Shown piece after piece: positions 63,872-64,000 of a DNA stretch of 64,000 bases (position 1 is its first letter; each line of letters starts with the position of its first letter). This DNA is from Shewanella psychrophila (lineage in GTDB: Bacteria; Pseudomonadota; Gammaproteobacteria; Enterobacterales; Shewanellaceae), in NCBI RefSeq assembly GCF_002005305.1, contig NZ_CP014782.1, positions 1,116,001 to 1,180,000 of the forward strand, in the 5' to 3' direction. The notes beneath the pieces are model-generated. The model did no database searches. It saw only the letters and a list, made by a program, of their open reading frames with translations, and was not told the origin of the DNA. A program made the position numbers and the translations under genes.

Positions 63872-64000
63872 TCAACTTTTATCTGTTTTATCACTGTTTA
63901 GCGCAATACGAGCAGGATCAGGTGTGACAAAATTAGCTTTTACCTGAGACCAGGAACTCTGCTTTCTCAACCAATAGCCTGCGAAAACACCAATTGCACA
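63872..64000 (-). CDS. C-terminal 42 codons of an unidentified gene (cut by window edge)
   Basis: Minus-strand open frame entering from the right edge and ending with TGA at 63872-63874. Reads CAIGVFAGYWLRKQ then SSWSQVKANFVTPDPARIAL and NSDKTDKS: a hydrophobic helix, then a short basic/polar tail, as at the end of a small membrane protein. Codon use looks coding, but only 42 residues are visible and the family is not recognised. Confidence 0.45.
   Translation of the reverse strand, partial: CAIGVFAGYWLRKQSSWSQVKANFVTPDPARIALNSDKTDKS

Noticed and set aside
1..64000. CRISPR array or prophage
   Set aside because: No series of equal-length repeats with spacers, no cas genes and no phage structural or integrase genes apart from the T6SS phage-tail homologues.

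Overview
This window most likely comes from a Shewanella-like marine gammaproteobacterium. That rests on the style of the proteins, a Vibrio cholerae-type T6SS locus, umuDC behind a LexA box and Shewanella-type REP transposase and META/YbaY lipoproteins. No rRNA or species-diagnostic marker is present, so the genus is an inference.

Left part (1-13.2 kb): the end of an SPI-2/Edwardsiella-type type III secretion locus on the minus strand. It reads in transcription order SepD/SsaB-like, secretin SctC, inner ring SctD, SsaE-like chaperone, SseA-like chaperone, then two tandem SseB/EspA-like filament proteins, the second running off the left edge. Next to it is a subtilase gene (S8) split by a complete IS66-family element, with 21-bp terminal repeats and an 8-bp target duplication; removing the element in silico restores the reading frame exactly. 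Then come a hybrid sensor kinase and a NarL-type regulator, convergent with each other, that look like SsrA/SsrB (EsrA/EsrB), the regulators of this T3SS type.

Middle left (13.2-21.7 kb): umuD and umuC, a small ABM-domain protein, a REP-associated transposase, an Rhs protein lacking the usual C-terminal toxin tip, a lipoprotein, a fatty-acid-hydroxylase-type membrane protein and a PAAR spike tip.

T6SS (21.3-56.2 kb): an auxiliary hcp-vgrG-DUF4123-VasX-like effector cluster, followed in gene order by a three-gene membrane-protein cassette (TsiV2-like 238 aa; DUF6708-like 366/393 aa; 348 aa). The cassette is duplicated in tandem and accompanied by three relics: a piece of the vasX 3' end, a 5' piece of the 366-aa gene and a 3' piece of the 238-aa gene. 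A 77-bp inverted-repeat-ended element occurs twice, in the same orientation, and flanks one two-gene segment. Upstream lies the core locus in the exact V. cholerae order tssB-tssC-tssE-tssF-tssG-tagH-tssJ-tssK-tssL-clpV-vasH-vasI-tssA-tssM-vasL. A near-consensus sigma-54 promoter sits upstream of hcp, with an 18-bp-arm perfect dyad 50-90 bp farther upstream, which fits control by the sigma-54 activator VasH encoded in the same locus.

Right part (57-64 kb): a small HMA-fold-like protein, an RND efflux pair (adaptor plus permease), a YbaY/META two-domain lipoprotein, tRNA-Ser(UGA) and the last 42 codons of an unidentified gene.

The most interesting structure is the amplified, mosaic immunity-like cassette array behind the VasX-like toxin with its flanking repeated element, followed by the hcp sigma-54/dyad control region and the internally duplicated SseB/EspA paralogue.
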